Positions 60,855-64,000 of a DNA stretch of 64,000 bases are shown here, piece by piece (the first letter of the stretch is position 1; every line of letters starts with the position of its first letter). This stretch comes from Ensifer adhaerens. GTDB taxonomy: Bacteria > Pseudomonadota > Alphaproteobacteria > Rhizobiales > Rhizobiaceae. Below the pieces are notes generated by a model, which saw nothing but the letters and a program-made list of their open reading frames with translations, did not search any database and was not told the origin of the DNA. Both the position numbers and the translations under genes were made by a program. The DNA lies in contig NZ_CP083350.1 in assembly GCF_020035535.1 (NCBI RefSeq), forward strand, positions 2,986,501-3,050,500, given 5' to 3'.

Positions 60855-61841
60855 ATGGAAAGCAACAAAGTCCTCGTCGTCGGCGGTGCCGGCTACATCG
60901 GCTCGCATACGTGTCTCGAACTCGCCAACAAGGGTTTCGAGCCTGTCGTCTACGACAACCTTTCGAACGGCCACGAGGAATTCGTCAAATGGGGCGTGCT
61001 CGAAAAGGGTGATATCCGCGACCGCCAACGGCTCGACGAAGTGCTCGCCCGCCACAAGCCGCGCGCCATCCTGCACTTCGCCGCGATGATTGAGGTCGGT
61101 GAATCGGTCAAGGATCCGGTATCCTTCTACGACAACAACGTCATCGGCACCCTGACGCTTCTTTCTGCCGCGCTCGCCGCAGGCGTCGAGGCCTTCGTCT
61201 TCTCATCGACCTGCGCCACCTATGGCCTGCCGGAAAGCGTGCCGATCGACGAAGCGCACCGTCAGGCGCCGATCAACCCCTACGGCCGGACGAAATGGGT
61301 GTGCGAGCAAGCGCTGAAGGACTATGGCCAGTACAAGGGCCTTCGGTCTGTGATCCTTCGCTACTTCAACGCCGCAGGCGCCGATCCGGAGGGCCGCATC
61401 GGCGAATGGCACGAGCCTGAAACGCACGCGATCCCGCTTGCCATCGACGCTGCACTTGGCCGCCGCCAGAGCTTCAAGATCTTCGGTACGGACTACGATA
61501 CCCGCGACGGAACCTGCGTTCGCGACTACATCCACGTCCTTGATCTGGCCGATGCGCACGTGCGCGCCGTCGAATACCTGCTGGCGGGCGGCGACAGCGT
61601 CGAGCTCAATCTCGGTACCGGTACGGGCACGACCGTCAAGGAGCTCTTGACGGCGATCGCCGATGTCTCCGGCCGCGAGTTCAATGTCGATCTGGTCGAG
61701 CGCCGCGAAGGCGATTCCACGACCCTGGTCGCCAACAACGACAAGGCGCGCGACATTCTCGGCTGGGTTCCGCAATACGACCTGGCGGACATCACCCGCA
61801 CCGCCTGGAACTGGCATTCGCGCCGCAACCAGGGCGCCTGA
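60855..61841 (+). CDS. exoB: UDP-glucose 4-epimerase of the succinoglycan cluster
   Basis: A 328-residue short-chain dehydrogenase-type epimerase that interconverts UDP-glucose and UDP-galactose to supply galactose for exopolysaccharide and lipopolysaccharide. It has the NAD motif VVGGAGYIGSHTCLELANKG, the active-site SSTCATYG with Ser/Thr and the YGRTKW Tyr-Lys pair near residue 148, and the NPYGRTKWVCE motif. The sequence pattern (NLSNGHEEFVKWGVLEKGDI) and the adjacent exoZ and exoQ match ExoB rather than a stand-alone GalE. ATG 60855 is chosen from length. Confidence 0.9.
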   Translation: MESNKVLVVGGAGYIGSHTCLELANKGFEPVVYDNLSNGHEEFVKWGVLEKGDIRDRQRLDEVLARHKPRAILHFAAMIEVGESVKDPVSFYDNNVIGTLTLLSAALAAGVEAFVFSSTCATYGLPESVPIDEAHRQAPINPYGRTKWVCEQALKDYGQYKGLRSVILRYFNAAGADPEGRIGEWHEPETHAIPLAIDAALGRRQSFKIFGTDYDTRDGTCVRDYIHVLDLADAHVRAVEYLLAGGDSVELNLGTGTGTTVKELLTAIADVSGREFNVDLVERREGDSTTLVANNDKARDILGWVPQYDLADITRTAWNWHSRRNQGA

Positions 61842-61859
61842 CAATCTGCTGATAGCTGA

Positions 61860-61888
61860 TTGGTGCGGCGTTTCAGGCGCCGCACCAA
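61860..61888. terminator. Hairpin between convergent exoB and exoZ
   Basis: TTGGTGCGGCG (61860-61870) and CGCCGCACCAA (61878-61888) form a perfect 11-bp stem. The tails are only weakly T-rich, but the position between convergent genes supports a bidirectional terminator. Confidence 0.6.
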
Positions 61889-61893
61889 AAGAT

Positions 61894-62895
61894 TTAAGCT
61901 GCCTGCTGCAATGGCTTAGGCGTCATCCGCGGGCGCAGACGCCGCGTCAATGGCTTTTCGAGTAGGACGTAGGCCGCGACGCCCAATGCCGTCCTGGACA
62001 AGACGGCCAGAAATGCCGACAGCGCTAAATCCAAACCTGCCCTGGCGCATACCTTCACCACGACCGATATGGCGAAGGTGTGCCAGAGATAGATGGAATA
62101 GGACGCATCGCCGAGGAGCGTCGGCAACCTACGAGGGCGAAACCAGCCCCGGCTTTCGAGCGCCAGGGTGCCGACGACAAGCAGGACGGCCAAAGGCCCA
62201 AGCACGAATTCGTCGAAAGGCAGACGAAACACGGCGAGCGCCGCAAAACCTGAGACCCCTATCGCGACGAGCGCCAGGCCGGCATTGCCGCCCTGCACCC
62301 TGTCCCGCAGCCACAGTTCGGCAATGATCATGCCGGCCACGAATTCAAGAATGATCGGCCGGGTATAGGTCGAAAACAGCGCATTATCGGTGTCGATGGC
62401 AAAGCCCAAGCCCACCAGCAGCACGAAACAGGTGCTGATCGCCAACAATCGTCGCGATCGCGGCAGCAACAACGTCAAAGCGAAGACGGCATAGAAGAAC
62501 ATCTCATAGTTCAATGTCCAGCCCTGGACGAGAACCGGCCAGACCTCCCCGGTGCTCGGAGATGCTATCGGTACGAACAATAGCGATGCCACGACGTGCG
62601 TTGGGCTGAGGACGAGATTGGGAAAGAGCCCGGCAAGGCCGCCAACGACCATCACTGCGGTTGCCAGCCAATAAACCGGCGCGATCCTTTGAACGCGGTC
62701 ACGCAAAAAAGAGAACGGCGACATCGGCCGGCGCTCGCTGATCACCCACATGATGAAACCGCTGATGACAAAGAATATGTCGACGCCGGCTGCGCCGATC
62801 GCGAAATGATGGCCAGTGCGCTCGGCCGCATGAAAAACGACCACGCCCAGCGCCGCAACAGCGCGCAGGTACTGGATCCCGTAGATTGTGCTCAT
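61894..62895 (-). CDS. exoZ: Acyltransferase 3 family exopolysaccharide acetyltransferase
   Basis: A 333-residue membrane O-acetyltransferase. It opens STIYGIQYLRAVAALGVVVF with the catalytic-type His in VVFHAAERTG, carries the family motif GAAGVDIFFVISGFIMW with R/D residues, and has about ten helices. Members transfer acetyl groups to sugars; ExoZ acetylates succinoglycan. Located between exoB and exoQ as in the exo cluster. ATG 62895 is preceded by GGGGG. Assignment to ExoZ rests on context plus family. Confidence 0.85.
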   Translation of the reverse strand: MSTIYGIQYLRAVAALGVVVFHAAERTGHHFAIGAAGVDIFFVISGFIMWVISERRPMSPFSFLRDRVQRIAPVYWLATAVMVVGGLAGLFPNLVLSPTHVVASLLFVPIASPSTGEVWPVLVQGWTLNYEMFFYAVFALTLLLPRSRRLLAISTCFVLLVGLGFAIDTDNALFSTYTRPIILEFVAGMIIAELWLRDRVQGGNAGLALVAIGVSGFAALAVFRLPFDEFVLGPLAVLLVVGTLALESRGWFRPRRLPTLLGDASYSIYLWHTFAISVVVKVCARAGLDLALSAFLAVLSRTALGVAAYVLLEKPLTRRLRPRMTPKPLQQAA

Positions 62896-62918
62896 CGAGC
62901 CCCCGCTGGTCCGATCCA

Positions 62919-64000
62919 TCAATACCTCAGCTGTGCCCCGCCCTGCGGCACGATCCGCGCCCTTTGGATCTCAGCCGAGCGCGCGTTCGGGCGGATTTGC
63001 GGCAAGGTCAGCTTGCCGGCGGCGAAATAGAGCAGGAACGAACCGACGTGGTAGGGGTTCATGATGTCGATCTCCACGAAAGACCGCACCAGCAGCAACA
63101 TCGTGATGCCAAAGAGGACCGAGGACTGGATATCGTGATCCTCCGTGAGGAGGCGCTTGATGTGACCGAGAACGGTGGTCAGCAGGATGCCCGAGAGCAA
63201 AACGAGCCCGATAACGCCTGTTTCGACGATTGCCTCGATGTAGGTGTTGTGGAAATGGAACCCCGAGCGCGTCGAAATGTAGAACTCTTCCCAGAGGCGC
63301 TCAGCCTCCGAGAAGCCCTGAACCCAATAGGCCTGATAGCCCACACCCACCATTGGCGAGGCCATGGCCGCCTCAATACCCTGCTGCCACAGATAGGTGC
63401 GCCCAGTCAGCGTCGAATCCTTGCCGAAAAGGCCAAGCACCAGATCGACGCCGCCGCCATAGACGCCGGCGACTGCGACCAGCGCACCGCAGATGACGGC
63501 GGCCAGGAACAGCCCCTTTCGGTGGCCGGGAGAGAGCATTCCGACGACGCGCATGCCAAGCCACAGCCCGATGATCACCGCCGTGGTCAATACGGAAGTG
63601 GCCGATTGCGACGCCAGCAGCGAATAGGCCGCAAGCAGCCCGACCGCGCCGGACGCCAGCAGCCAGGTACGTCGCTCGCCTAATGCCACAGGCGCAATGA
63701 AGGCGAAATAGATGCCCAGCGAAGCGTAGAAACCGAGCTGGTTTTTCGACGAGAAAGCGCCGACGAAGCTGTAGGTGCCGTCAAGCGGATCGAGATGGTA
63801 GACGCCGAAAAGCAGGGAATAGACAAGCACGATCCCGATCCCTGCGATCGCACCGCGCGTCAGCGTTCTGATGTCGATCAGACGCATGGCGATCAGCGCG
63901 CACACCACATGCGACAGATACTGGATGCCTGTGCGTGCCGTCATCGAAGGCGCCTCCGACCAGAAGACTGACAGGCAGGAAAAGACTGCAAAGCCCAGGA
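62919..64000 (-). CDS. exoQ: O-antigen-ligase/polymerase-like exopolysaccharide polymerase (partial, runs off the right edge)
   Basis: The frame is open to base 64000 with no start, so at least 360 residues are visible and the N-terminus lies outside the window. It contains FWSEAPSMTARTGIQYLSHV (the ligase/Wzy-like motif near 63900) and many helices, plus GRTYLWQQGIEAAMASPMVG and a large periplasmic loop with FHFHNTYIEAIVETGVIGLV. The His-Asn-Thr-Tyr motif is typical of Wzy/WaaL-fold proteins. ExoQ polymerises succinoglycan repeat units. It stops 23 bases before exoZ, so the two are likely co-transcribed. Confidence 0.85.
   Translation of the reverse strand, partial: LGFAVFSCLSVFWSEAPSMTARTGIQYLSHVVCALIAMRLIDIRTLTRGAIAGIGIVLVYSLLFGVYHLDPLDGTYSFVGAFSSKNQLGFYASLGIYFAFIAPVALGERRTWLLASGAVGLLAAYSLLASQSATSVLTTAVIIGLWLGMRVVGMLSPGHRKGLFLAAVICGALVAVAGVYGGGVDLVLGLFGKDSTLTGRTYLWQQGIEAAMASPMVGVGYQAYWVQGFSEAERLWEEFYISTRSGFHFHNTYIEAIVETGVIGLVLLSGILLTTVLGHIKRLLTEDHDIQSSVLFGITMLLLVRSFVEIDIMNPYHVGSFLLYFAAGKLTLPQIRPNARSAEIQRARIVPQGGAQLRY

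Noticed and set aside
1..64000. CRISPR arrays, insertion sequences, integrases, phage genes, tRNA and rRNA genes
   Set aside because: No short direct repeats with spacers, no transposase or integrase motifs, and no tRNA or rRNA sequence was recognised on either strand by reading.

Overview
The window comes from a GC-rich alphaproteobacterium of the Rhizobiales, most likely a Sinorhizobium/Ensifer-type genome. The main evidence is at the right edge: exoB, exoZ and exoQ stand next to each other, as in the succinoglycan cluster of that group. An Omp2/RopA-type porin, a cyoABCD-SURF1 operon and several Dpp-type and amino-acid ABC importers fit the same assignment. This gene mix resembles a large secondary replicon (chromid) of a soil or plant-associated bacterium; that is inference. 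No rRNA, tRNA, CRISPR array, insertion sequence or phage gene was seen.

Layout. 1-89: 3' end of a GlcG/HbpS-like gene, then a hairpin. 745-7362 (-): a 2205-residue surface protein made of Ig-like/fibronectin-like repeats with a C-terminal autotransporter-type barrel. 7943-12940 (-): quinol oxidase operon cyoABCD plus SURF1, with a divergent MFS transporter (13235-14560). 14595-18230 (-): a CmoA-like carboxy-SAM synthase, a membrane ICMT-type methyltransferase and a two-component pair. 18486-22708: S41 protease, a UbiE-like methyltransferase and an SbmA/YddA-type transporter whose ATPase motifs are degenerate.

22841-34706: a nitrogen-compound catabolic locus. It holds (S)-ureidoglycine aminohydrolase, a GntR/FadR regulator, a divergent hydantoin/allantoin-type racemase, and a seven-gene operon with a Dpp-type importer and two amidohydrolases. 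A 27-bp element found both upstream of the GntR gene and upstream of the importer operon (22 of 27 positions identical) ties the two parts into one predicted regulon. 35133-43683 (-): a nine-gene operon with an amino-acid-type ABC importer, an N,N-dimethylformamidase large-subunit-like hydrolase, a class III aminotransferase, a beta-keto acid cleavage enzyme (BKACE), a GNAT and an acetylpolyamine amidohydrolase, next to a divergent LysR gene. It reads as a complete but unnamed route for an acylated or amidated amine and is the best candidate here for an undescribed pathway.

44773-52920: thioesterase, nucleoside deoxyribosyltransferase, pentapeptide-repeat protein, LysR/LysE pair, MocR regulator with clear operator-like repeats, DUF983 protein, and a porin behind a long AT-rich leader. 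53017-60523 (-): a seven-gene set with two AhpD-like proteins, a luciferase-like monooxygenase and a Dpp-type importer; it matches a known but functionally unassigned gene set. 60855-64000: exoB, exoZ and partial exoQ.

Start codons were chosen from ribosome-binding sites and family length. Gene symbols are given only where the family and its context agree.
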